Assembly (NCBI GenBank): GCA_964389205.1
Contig: CAYMDH010000002.1
Coordinates: 1-64,000, forward strand
Direction of reading: 5' to 3'
Length of the DNA stretch: 64,000 nt
Origin: Leptobacterium sp964389205
GTDB lineage: Bacteria; Bacteroidota; Bacteroidia; Flavobacteriales; Flavobacteriaceae
The number at the start of each line of letters is the position of its first letter. Within the stretch, counting starts at the first letter, position 1. The notes under the pieces were generated by a model. That model was given only the letters and a program-made list of their open reading frames with translations, searched no databases and had not been told where the DNA came from. Positions 56,218 through 64,000 of the stretch are shown one piece after another. The position numbers and the translations under genes are program-made.

Positions 56218-56225
56218 TATATTTG
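56218..56225 (+). promoter_or_regulatory. -7 element of the DUF4254 gene
   Basis: TATATTTG matches TAnnTTTG. It is 21 bp ahead of ATG 56247. An AGAGGAG purine-rich sequence (56240-56246) that may act as a ribosome site precedes that ATG directly and helps to choose it over TTG 56223. Confidence 0.45.
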
Positions 56226-56246
56226 TATCCTAAAATAAAAGAGGAG

Positions 56247-56852
56247 ATGTTTAGTGAATTTGCTTATAAAATATTCGAAGAGAGTATAAAAAAATATCAT
56301 GTGAAAGACGATGTTTATCAATCTTTCGAAAACCCTTATTCAAAAGATCGTGTTATTGAGCATTTATTATATAGAAAGAACTGGATTGACACGGTCCAAT
56401 GGCATTATGAAGACATTATCAGAGACCCTCAAATAGATCCAGTTGCAGCACTTGATTTAAAGCGAAAAATAGATGCTTCTAATCAAGATAGAACAGACAT
56501 GGTTGAATATATTGACAGCTATTTTTTAAATAAATACAATGATGTTCAGATAAAGTCAGAAGCAACTATTAATTCGGAGAGCCCCGCATGGGCGATAGAC
56601 CGTCTATCTATTTTGGCACTTAAAGTATATCATATGCAAGAAGAAACAAATCGAAAAGATGCTTCTGAAACACATAAGATAAAATGCAACGAAAAATTAC
56701 AAGTATTATTAGAACAGCGCAAAGATCTTTCTACTGCTATAAATCAATTATTGACAGACATTGAAGCAGGGAACAAGTATATGAAAGTATATAAGCAAAT
56801 GAAGATGTATAATGATGATGAATTAAACCCTGTACTTCGCGGTCAAAAATAA
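56247..56852 (+). CDS. DUF4254-family protein
   Basis: The protein has about 201 residues from ATG 56247, all alpha-helical. FENPYSKDRVIEHLLYRKN and NSESPAWAIDRLSILALK fit DUF4254. It is found in Bacteroidota next to a GT9 gene, as here (18 bp ahead). Its function is unknown; a link to envelope glycan assembly is plausible from context only. Confidence 0.8.
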   Translation: MFSEFAYKIFEESIKKYHVKDDVYQSFENPYSKDRVIEHLLYRKNWIDTVQWHYEDIIRDPQIDPVAALDLKRKIDASNQDRTDMVEYIDSYFLNKYNDVQIKSEATINSESPAWAIDRLSILALKVYHMQEETNRKDASETHKIKCNEKLQVLLEQRKDLSTAINQLLTDIEAGNKYMKVYKQMKMYNDDELNPVLRGQK

Positions 56853-56870
56853 GCTTTTAAAGTTGTGTAA

Positions 56871-57908
56871 ATGCCAAAAACAATAAAACACATATTGGTT
56901 ATTAGGCTTTCAGCTATGGGAGATGTTGCAATGACGATTCCTGTTTTAAGAACTTTCACCAAGCAATATCCTGATATTAAAATAACAGTACTTTCCAGAG
57001 CTTTTTTCAAGCCAATGTTTGATGGCATCCCTAATGTTTTTTTTTATGAAGCAGATGTAAAAGGAAAACATAAAGGTTTGTTAGGCTTATATAAATTATC
57101 TAATGAATTAAAGAAACTTGACATAGACGTGGTTGCAGATATCCATAATGTATTAAGAAGTAATTTATTAAAGTTTTACTTTAATATTAAGTTATTGAAA
57201 GTCATTCAAATAGATAAAGGAAGACCTCAAAAGAAAGCATTAACGTCTTTAAAGAATAAAATTTTTAAACCTTTGAAAACGACATACGAACGTTATGCTG
57301 AGGTTTTTGAAAAATTAGGATTTCCTATAGATTTTAAACATCATAAATTTCCTCTTAAAAAAGAGCTCAATCCTGCTATTTATAAGATTATAGGAAAGGA
57401 ACCAAAAAAATGGATTGGCATTGCTCCTTTTGCAGCTTTTAAAAGTAAAATGTATTCTTTAAACTTAATACGTGAAGTGATTGATTATCTAAATAATACA
57501 AATAATTATAAAATTATTTTATTTGGAGGGGGCAACAAAGAAAAAGAACATTTAGATGCAATAGCATCTTCTTATGATGCTGTTATAAATAGTACTGGTG
57601 TGCTTTCTTTTGATGAAGAATTAAGATTGATTAATAACTTAGATCTTATGATAGCAATGGATAGCGGTAATGCACATTTGGCTGCCATGCATGGAGTGAA
57701 AACAATTACACTTTGGGGAGTAACACATCCATATGCTGGATTTTCTCCTTTTGGCCAAGATAAAAATAATGCCTTATTAGCAGATCGCGAAAAATATCCA
57801 TTGATTCCAACTTCGGTTTATGGTAATAAATTTCCAGAAGGGTATGATAAAGCTATTGATTCGATTACTCCAGAAACAATAATAAAAAGAATTAAAGAAA
57901 TACTTTAA
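56871..57908 (+). CDS. Glycosyltransferase family 9 (heptosyltransferase-like)
   Basis: The protein has 345 residues. The N-terminal start KHILVIRLSAMGDVAMTIPV is typical of GT9 enzymes such as lipopolysaccharide heptosyltransferase, and the C-terminal donor site is LMIAMDSGNAHLAAMHGVK with TLWGVTHPYAGF. It transfers a heptose or related sugar to the lipopolysaccharide core; the exact sugar is unknown. It is co-directional with the DUF4254 gene and ends 24 bp before a convergent gene. Confidence 0.92.
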   Translation: MPKTIKHILVIRLSAMGDVAMTIPVLRTFTKQYPDIKITVLSRAFFKPMFDGIPNVFFYEADVKGKHKGLLGLYKLSNELKKLDIDVVADIHNVLRSNLLKFYFNIKLLKVIQIDKGRPQKKALTSLKNKIFKPLKTTYERYAEVFEKLGFPIDFKHHKFPLKKELNPAIYKIIGKEPKKWIGIAPFAAFKSKMYSLNLIREVIDYLNNTNNYKIILFGGGNKEKEHLDAIASSYDAVINSTGVLSFDEELRLINNLDLMIAMDSGNAHLAAMHGVKTITLWGVTHPYAGFSPFGQDKNNALLADREKYPLIPTSVYGNKFPEGYDKAIDSITPETIIKRIKEIL

Positions 57909-57932
57909 ATTACATTTTTAATATATTATTTA

Positions 57933-59267
57933 TTAGTTAGTTGTATTTAAAAATAATTTATTTTTAAACGAACTCCAAAAATCTTTATTGTAAGCTACTC
58001 TTCTCAATACAGTTTCATTTTGCTTGTAAAAATCGTAATCTATGATCTCAATATTTTGAGTGTTTATATCAAAAATAGAAGAATTAAATTCAAAAGTTAA
58101 GTATAACTGCTCATCAGTATCAAGTATATATTCTGTATACGATCGATTTAAAAATTGATTTGCATAATATTTTTGATTAGTATGCTTTAGGTAATCACAA
58201 ACCCTTTCTTCTTTTATTTTTACTTCTTTTAAATTACCCTTATAAATAAGCTTGTATTGTGTGTAATTAGTGTCTTCTATTTCATTTTTATGTAAGGTTG
58301 TTTCCCAATTTTCAATAACCTTAATGATAGCAAAATCTTCTCTATTTATATATACCTTTCCGCTGTATATTGTAGGATACCCACGATTGGTATAATTCCA
58401 TTTATTGCGTTCTGTTTTAAATTCAATGATATAAAAATCATCATCTTCAGACTTGTTTGATTTTGCAAATGTTAAATCAAACTTTTTATATTTTCTGCGA
58501 TGCAAAATATTTGAATATCGCAATGCATTTTGTCTATGCCGAAATAAATCTCGAGTATTTTGAATGCTTTTTCCTAGTTTGTTTCTATTCCATTTAATTT
58601 GATCCACACGTTGAGTTACTCTGTTAAGTTGTCTATAACCTTGATCGTATTCTTTGGTGATTAAGTCAATATCTAATATATTTTCGTCATTTTGATTTAT
58701 GATAGCATTGGTATATCGTTGATAATTAAAAGGAGTAATAGGATGATTTATTTTTATGTTTTTGATAGCTGTTTTCAATACAGAATAGGGTGTTCTATGG
58801 CCTGTAATTATTACTTCATTCAGGCTTTCTATACTTGGAGATAAGCGTACAGTTTTAGTTAACTCTTTAAGAGGAATGCTTTGAGATGCGAACCCCATAG
58901 ATGATATAAGTACAGAAGCAGTATTTAACATAGCTGTAGTGATTGGGATTTTAAAATTTCCATTTAAATCTGCTACGCGATAAACTTCTTCTTTTTTTAA
59001 GATTAAAGTAGCATAAGGAACAGGCTCATTTGATGCTGCGTCTATTATGGTACCTGTTAAAAAGCGAATATTTTTCTTTTTAATCATTTTCGCTTTCGTA
59101 CTATCAATAGCAACGGCATCAAATTTTTTAATTGCAGTAGTATCAATTGTGTTTGGTTTTGAATCTTTTGCATGTTTAACAAAAACATATCCATCATGCA
59201 ATTCATCAAGGCGTCCTTCAAAAAAATCTAGATAGCTTAACAATCTATGTCTTTTTGGTTTTTTCAT
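57933..59267 (-). pseudogene. Broken gene, 3' part: esterase-family tail plus CarboxypepD_reg-like domain
   Basis: This frame is not a complete gene. It is open upstream of its first ATG (59267) as far as about 59438, where an in-frame tail (KDKLYSLATLHANDSISYQ, then NKWSKTPILKGSF) continues the erythromycin-esterase-like protein of the next entry. After the LDELHDGYVFVKHAKD segment comes a CarboxypepD_reg-like beta-sandwich (LTGTIIDAASNEPVPYATL, GNFKIPI). A long alpha/beta C-terminal part without recognised motifs follows (YIIEFKTERNKWNY). A single missing base at about 59437 splits the gene. Reconnected, it would be a single protein of roughly 800 residues at the cell surface or in the periplasm. 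Confidence 0.75.
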
Positions 59268-59434
59268 CTCATCCTGATTGGAACCAATAAATAGATAAGG
59301 CTTATTTAAAGATTGTAACTCATCTTCAAAAGAACCTTTTAGAATAGGTGTTTTGCTCCATTTATTTTGATAAGAAATAGAATCATTAGCATGTAAAGTG
59401 GCTAGGCTGTACAGCTTGTCTTTTAAAACTTTTT

Positions 59435-60331
59435 TTAATAACTTCCCATAGAAATGAATTCTTTTAAAATAGGTTCTTTAGTTGCCTCTACTGCGTTAAT
59501 GATATGTATATTATCTGCCCATAGGATAATTTTTTCTGAAGGATTTCTTTGCATATAACTCAATACATTGTCTGCCATTTGAGCGTCTCTTATATTATGT
59601 TGAGCGCTAATAAAGTGATATGACTTAATTTCTTCAGAGTTTTTATAAGCATCTCTAGAAACGGCTAATATATTCTTTGAGAATTGTTTCCAATAATAAT
59701 TATGATCAGTATTCTTTAAACTAGCGATTTTTTTTATAATGCGTTCTAACTCTTTTTCATAGACTAAAAACTCCATATCATACTCATCAAAAGAATAAGC
59801 ATCTAAAATCCCTTGCATAACAATAGCCATGTCTTCCTGATCTATTTTTATTTCTAGATCATTGTCTTCACAATAGTCAAAAAAATCATCAATAAATTGA
59901 TCTGTATTGCTTATTTGAGAATCAAAACCAATAACTTTTAACTGATGTTTATCAATATAGTTGACCAATCGCTGAAATTCTTTGGTATTTGACCAAACAC
60001 CATATACAGTTTCGTTAAATTTTATAGGATCAAACCCCTGCTCTTTATTCATCTTCCATAAATCATACATAGAAGTTTCCATAGCAATGGTAGTATACCC
60101 CAATTCTTGATGTAAATATTTGATAATACGAGCCTTTACTTCGAAAAATGTTCCATACTGATGTGTTTGCTCTCCTAACATCACCAAACGTTTATTTTGT
60201 ATTTCTTCCTTTAAAAAATACAAATCGCTTATTTCTTCAGAATCAGGAGTGCGTAATGAATATGTTTTTAACTCTTGTGTATATCCAAATTGGAGATATA
60301 AAAAAACAATGATTGTTATAGATGCTTTCAT
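59435..60331 (-). pseudogene. Broken gene, 5' part: erythromycin-esterase-like domain
   Basis: This part has 298 residues from ATG 60331. A signal peptide (ends FGYTQ) is followed by an EreA-like fold: KRLVMLGEQTHQYGTFFEV with the conserved GEQTH, MYDLWKMNKEQGFDP, RLVNYIDKHQLKVIGFDSQ and IILWADNIHIINA. The frame ends early at MGSY followed by a stop. The next frame would carry on with the usual family tail. Erythromycin esterase-family members include hydrolases, but most Bacteroidota homologues have no known substrate. Whether the truncated part folds is unknown. Divergent from the AraC-type gene. Confidence 0.8.
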
Positions 60332-60507
60332 AAATGGATTTATTTAAAAGCAAACCTAAACACTAACGCAGTATCTAAACAAGAAAATAAACTGTCTTTT
60401 CCTTGAAAATAAAGAAGTTTATTTCATTATAAATAATTGATAAACAAATACTTATGTTTAAAACTTTATTTTATTTATTCTAAACTACTTATATAGGTTT
60501 AATTAGA

Positions 60508-60515
60508 TATTTTTG
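60508..60515 (+). promoter_or_regulatory. -7 element of the TPR-AraC gene
   Basis: TATTTTTG matches TAnnTTTG, 19 bp before ATG 60535. No TTG at typical spacing. The 203-bp divergent gap has no other feature I recognise. Confidence 0.4.
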
Positions 60516-60534
60516 TGTAATATGTATCAAACTA

Positions 60535-62280
60535 ATGAATAGCTTTCGTCTTATTAAAAGTTTTAGGAAAGGGTTGGAAATAGGACTTCTGTTTTTGATA
60601 ACTTCACTTACGGCTCAGCAATTAAAAAAAACAGATTCAGATTCTTTATTAAAAAAAGAATATCATGAGCTTGAAGAATTTTATTACACTCTTGAATATA
60701 CAGAGAAAGGTAAATTATATCTACAAGCGTATTTAAAAAAAGCAAAATTAGAAGATGAGGTAAAAGAAATTTTATCGGGATATCATCTTCTTGCCGATTT
60801 TTATGATACAAACTATATCATTGCTACAAAATATATTGATAGTGCAATTACATTAGCCACCTTAAAAAAATACAAAGACAATTTTCATCCTGCTGCGCTT
60901 TATGGGAAGAAAGCATATATAGAGCGTATCAAGGGAAATTTCACAAAGGCTCTTGATTTATATTTAAAGGAGTTAAAATTATTTGACCCAGTAGTGAATA
61001 GTTTTAATATCCATTATACCAATTATAATATTGGTCTTCTTAAACGAGATTATGGAGATTTTGAAGGTGCTAAGTCAATTTTTAAAAAGAGCTTAGTCTT
61101 TGATACAAAACGTTTAGAAGATCACCCTAAAGAAAGAATAGACTATCTGGAACCATATACGCTTACCTTGCATGAACTTGTACGTACTTATCGTTTGAAT
61201 AAAGAAATTGATACTGCAAGAATATTAAATGATAGTGGATTAAAAATTTCATCTAATGACAAGCTTGAGCATCTTCTTATTTTAAATGATGGGATATTAG
61301 ATTATTATGATGAGAAATATCACAACAGTATTGATAAAATAACCTCTGTATTGCCAAAATTACAAGATAAAAAAAACAGGTATGATTTTGAAATATACAA
61401 CCTTATTGATGCTTATCTTTATCTAGGAAAATCTCAAAAAGCACTATTTAATGATCAGAAAGCACTTTTCTATTTAAAAAAAATAGATTCTTTGACAGAC
61501 GCTTCAAACTATCTGGTACCTGAAACAAAATGGGTGTATTCAAGCTTAATTACACACTACAAAAATAAAGAAGAAAGAAAGGAACAACTAGCCTATATAG
61601 ATAAGCTATTATATGTAGATAGTATTCTAGATGCAAATTATAAATATGTCAATAATAAATTAGAATCAGATTACGATATCCCAAATCTAATTGAAGATAA
61701 AGAGGGTCTTATAAAAGCATTAGAAAATGAAAATAGAAACACGGCAAATAAAGGATTGATAATTTTTGGATTCTTATTGATAAGCCTTTCTGGTGTATGT
61801 TACTTTTATTTTAAACAACGATTATACAAAAGAAGGTTTGGAGTACTTTTTTTAGAAACAAATACTGCTATTAAAAAGATTGCTACTTCAAATGATATAA
61901 AACAACAGTCTGTCGAAATTTCTGAAGACACAATAAAAAATATACTAGAATCATTATATAAATTTGAAGTAAAAGAAAAATACCTGAAACCTAATATTAC
62001 ATTAGATAAATTGGCAAAAAGCTTTCATACAAATTCTAAATATCTTTCTATTGCCTTAAATACTTATAAAAAACAGGGGTTTAATCAATATATGAATGAG
62101 CTACGTATAAATTATGTCATTCAGAAATTAAAAGAAGATGTAAAATTTAGAAAGTATACGATTAAAGCCATTGCTAATGAAATAGGTTTTAATACAGATC
62201 AGGCATTTTCTAAAGCTTTTTATAAAAAAACAGGAATTTATCCTTCATATTTTATCAAAGAATTGGAGAAGCAGGGTTAA
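60535..62280 (+). CDS. TPR-containing AraC-family regulator with a membrane segment
   Basis: The protein has 581 residues. An N-terminal signal or anchor (FRKGLEIGLLFLITSLTAQQ) is followed by a periplasmic region with several TPR-like helical repeats (TKALDLYLKELKLFD; GDFEGAKSIFKKSLVFD). A transmembrane helix lies near 404-424 (GLIIFGFLLISLSGVCYFYF) and an AraC-type DNA-binding domain at about 490-578 (TLDKLAKSFHTNSKYLSIAL; IKAIANEIGFNTDQAFSKAF). It would sense periplasmic signals and bind DNA from the membrane. The target is unknown. It overlaps paaE-like stop bases by 4 bp in convergent orientation. Confidence 0.88.
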   Translation: MNSFRLIKSFRKGLEIGLLFLITSLTAQQLKKTDSDSLLKKEYHELEEFYYTLEYTEKGKLYLQAYLKKAKLEDEVKEILSGYHLLADFYDTNYIIATKYIDSAITLATLKKYKDNFHPAALYGKKAYIERIKGNFTKALDLYLKELKLFDPVVNSFNIHYTNYNIGLLKRDYGDFEGAKSIFKKSLVFDTKRLEDHPKERIDYLEPYTLTLHELVRTYRLNKEIDTARILNDSGLKISSNDKLEHLLILNDGILDYYDEKYHNSIDKITSVLPKLQDKKNRYDFEIYNLIDAYLYLGKSQKALFNDQKALFYLKKIDSLTDASNYLVPETKWVYSSLITHYKNKEERKEQLAYIDKLLYVDSILDANYKYVNNKLESDYDIPNLIEDKEGLIKALENENRNTANKGLIIFGFLLISLSGVCYFYFKQRLYKRRFGVLFLETNTAIKKIATSNDIKQQSVEISEDTIKNILESLYKFEVKEKYLKPNITLDKLAKSFHTNSKYLSIALNTYKKQGFNQYMNELRINYVIQKLKEDVKFRKYTIKAIANEIGFNTDQAFSKAFYKKTGIYPSYFIKELEKQG

Positions 62281-63329
62281 ACATCATCGTAATCAATAGC
62301 AACATTGCTAGTAACCGCATGAGATTGACATGTAAGAACCAAACCTTCTGCAACTTCACTATCAGTAAGAATTTGATTTTTAACCATTTCCACCTTTCCT
62401 TCAGTTACTCTTGCGATACAACTACTGCAAATACCTCCTTGACATGAATAAGGTGCATCGATTTTTTGTTCTAAAACAGCATCCAAGATACTTTTAGAAG
62501 TGTCTGCAGTAAATGAAGTCTCCTCTCCGTCAACTAGTACGCTAATTTTTGTACTACTATCAGCAATTCCTTCTATAGTTTTTTCTTCAGATGATGAGGT
62601 AAAAAGTTCAAATTTAATTACATTATCAGAAACGTTATTTTCCAGTAGAGTATCTTTTACAGTATGGATCATTTCTTCAGGCCCGCAGAGATAAAAACTA
62701 TCAAAATTTTGATCTTTATGCTTATTCTTAATTACATAATTAACAGTAGATTTTTCTATGCGTCCAAATAATGAATCACTAGACTGTTCTTGGCTATAAA
62801 TAAAATATACAGATAATCTCTCAGGATATGTATTTATAAGAGAAGAGATTTCATCATTAAACATGGTTTCTTCTCTATTCTTATTACCGTATACCAATAC
62901 AAAAGTACTTTCTGTTTCTTCCTCTAAAAGCGTTTTCATAATACTCATTATAGGAGTGATACCGCTCCCTGCTGCAAATGCAGCAATAGTTCTTTTCTCA
63001 GAAGGGCGGGCCTGCATTGTAAAGGAACCTTCTGGAGTATGTACATCTAAAACATCTCCAACTTTTAAATCAGTATTTGCATATTTTGAAAAAGTACCAT
63101 CAATTACTTTTTTAACACCCACCTTTAAATCACCACTTTTTTGAGTGCTAGATATTGAATACGCTCTTCGTAATTCTGTGCCGTTTAACTCTTTTTTTAT
63201 AGTGATGTATTGTCCTGCATCAAACACAAAACTATTTTTTAGTTCTTCAGGAAGATCAAAAGATAGTGTTACAGAACTAGGAGTATTTTGAGTAATCTCT
63301 TTAATTTTCAACGCATGAAATGTTGCCAT
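62277..63329 (-). CDS. PaaE-like ferredoxin-NAD(P)H reductase
   Basis: The protein has about 350 residues from ATG 63329; a start at 63347 would add 6 residues. An FAD-binding domain (FDAGQYITIKKELNG; RRAYSISSTQ) is followed by an NAD(P)H-binding domain (AAFAAGSGITPIMSIMKTLL, YLCGPEEMI) and a C-terminal plant-type 2Fe-2S domain with CQGGICSSC and a fourth Cys in LTCQ. The order fits PaaE, the reductase of phenylacetyl-CoA epoxidase, or related oxygenase reductases. The paaABCD genes are not in view. A TATTTTTG -7 element lies at 63345-63352 on the minus strand. Confidence 0.88.
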   Translation of the reverse strand: MATFHALKIKEITQNTPSSVTLSFDLPEELKNSFVFDAGQYITIKKELNGTELRRAYSISSTQKSGDLKVGVKKVIDGTFSKYANTDLKVGDVLDVHTPEGSFTMQARPSEKRTIAAFAAGSGITPIMSIMKTLLEEETESTFVLVYGNKNREETMFNDEISSLINTYPERLSVYFIYSQEQSSDSLFGRIEKSTVNYVIKNKHKDQNFDSFYLCGPEEMIHTVKDTLLENNVSDNVIKFELFTSSSEEKTIEGIADSSTKISVLVDGEETSFTADTSKSILDAVLEQKIDAPYSCQGGICSSCIARVTEGKVEMVKNQILTDSEVAEGLVLTCQSHAVTSNVAIDYDDV

Positions 63330-63344
63330 AGCATAAATTTTTGG

Positions 63345-63352
63345 CAAAAATA
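63345..63352 (-). promoter_or_regulatory. -7 element of the PaaE-like gene
   Basis: On the minus strand this reads TATTTTTG, 15 bp ahead of ATG 63329. This distance favours 63329 over 63347 as start, because 63347 lies inside the element. Confidence 0.45.
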
Positions 63353-63508
63353 ACTAATGCTAGCTCGACTTTTATTGTGATTAAGAAAAAATTATACCTA
63401 AAACTCTTGTAGGTAATAAAATTATATAATTTTGAAAAATGATGTAACAAAAATAAAACAACACACACTAACCTTTATAATCATTACCACTACTAACTTT
63501 CTAAACTT

Positions 63509-64000
63509 ATGATAAAACACTTTATTTCACTTCAGTGGAAATCGTTTTTCAGATCTGCATCTTTCAAAACAAATCTTGCGCTTAAAATATTGATGGCTTT
63601 TGGGGCATTGTATTTTATTGTTGTTTTTGGAGCTTTAGGGGCCAGATCATATTACTTAATTGAAAAACAAATGGATGTAGATCCATTAGATATTATTAAT
63701 CAATTTCTTATTTACTATTTAGTAGCAGATTTAGCATTTCGATATTTTTTACAAAAAATGCCCATCGTAGATATTAAACCTTTAATGTACCTTCCTTTTA
63801 AAAAGAGAACTATAGTTAATTTTACTTTAGGAAAAACAGCACTTTCTTTTTTTAATATTGTGCATGCGTTTTTCTTTATTCCTTTTTCTATCGTTTTGCT
63901 TATTGAAGGATACCCGGTACTTAATGTTATAGCATGGCACTTGGCTATAATAGCATTAATCTATGCGAATAACTTTATAAATATTCTTGTCAACAACAAG
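63509..64000 (+). CDS. DUF5687-family membrane protein (5' part; runs off the window)
   Basis: The frame is open from ATG 63509 to the right edge, giving 164 residues. FISLQWKSFFRSASFKTNLA, then ILMAFGALYFIVVFGALGAR, then KMPIVDIKPLMYLPFKKRTI are typical of DUF5687, a Bacteroidota permease-like family that is usually paired with an ABC ATP-binding protein. It is divergent from the PaaE-like gene. Confidence 0.85.
   Translation, partial: MIKHFISLQWKSFFRSASFKTNLALKILMAFGALYFIVVFGALGARSYYLIEKQMDVDPLDIINQFLIYYLVADLAFRYFLQKMPIVDIKPLMYLPFKKRTIVNFTLGKTALSFFNIVHAFFFIPFSIVLLIEGYPVLNVIAWHLAIIALIYANNFINILVNNK

Noticed and set aside
1..64000. tRNA, rRNA, CRISPR arrays, prophage and insertion sequences
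   Set aside because: Scanned by eye for cloverleaf ends, regular spaced repeats, transposase motifs and terminal inverted repeats; none recognised. A dedicated tRNA search could still find one missed by eye.

Overview
The window looks like chromosomal DNA of a marine-type member of the Flavobacteriaceae (Bacteroidota). The evidence is a low G+C content, type IX secretion (T9SS) proteins with a gliding-motility-type sorting domain and a PorP/SprF partner, a GlnRS/GluRS pair, many Bacteroidota-only DUF families, and promoters of the TTG / TAnnTTTG type. No tRNA, rRNA, CRISPR array, prophage or insertion sequence was recognised.

Layout. 1-6333 (minus strand): a T9SS surface module of an Ig-repeat protein with a C-terminal sorting domain, a PorP/SprF barrel fused to two SPOR-like repeats, and the 5' part of a DUF11-type adhesin. 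6720-12722: glnS, then a minus-strand run of a frameshifted small secreted protein, a stomatin-like SPFH protein, gltX, and a frameshifted AlkB-like membrane oxygenase. 12820-20629 (plus): DUF4175 protein, ybeY, mnmG, a small membrane protein, a methyltransferase and an OmpH-like lipoprotein. Two parS-type palindromes sit on either side of mnmG. 20686-30540: DoxX-like protein, holB, DUF2652 protein, pgk, a possible small RNA, an MltD-like transglycosylase, DUF4837 lipoprotein, a 55-residue membrane protein, tex and tatA. 30744-52868 (all plus): M23 peptidase, wecB, GH3-like protein, PNP-like protein, then a long surface-polysaccharide locus: Wzz-like, rfbBACD, Wzy-like, Wzx-like, asnB, a second Wzy-like protein, two GT4 enzymes, a degenerate alkaline-phosphatase-fold protein, a WecA-like initiating transferase, a UDP-glucuronate decarboxylase and a GT2 enzyme. 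52869-64000: purD, DUF6341/DUF6427 proteins, upp, DUF4254 protein, a GT9 enzyme, a broken erythromycin-esterase-like/CarboxypepD_reg gene, a TPR-AraC regulator, a PaaE-like reductase and the start of a DUF5687 permease.

How it fits together. The polysaccharide genes make up most of a Wzx/Wzy-type pathway: dTDP-rhamnose and UDP-xylose precursors, ManNAc from wecB, a lipid-linked initiating sugar, four glycosyltransferases, flipping, polymerisation and length control. The locus shows recombination scars. wecB lies between a complete M23 gene and a degenerate 72-bp copy of that gene's 3' end, and rfbD lacks its expected tail at the junction with the first Wzy-like gene.

Three genes, and probably rfbD too, carry single- or double-base frame disruptions. 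These are either recent gene decay or uncorrected sequencing indels, and they affect how much of the annotation can be trusted. The parS-like sites and the change of strand preference near 6-13 kb suggest the region may be close to the replication origin, but this is inference.
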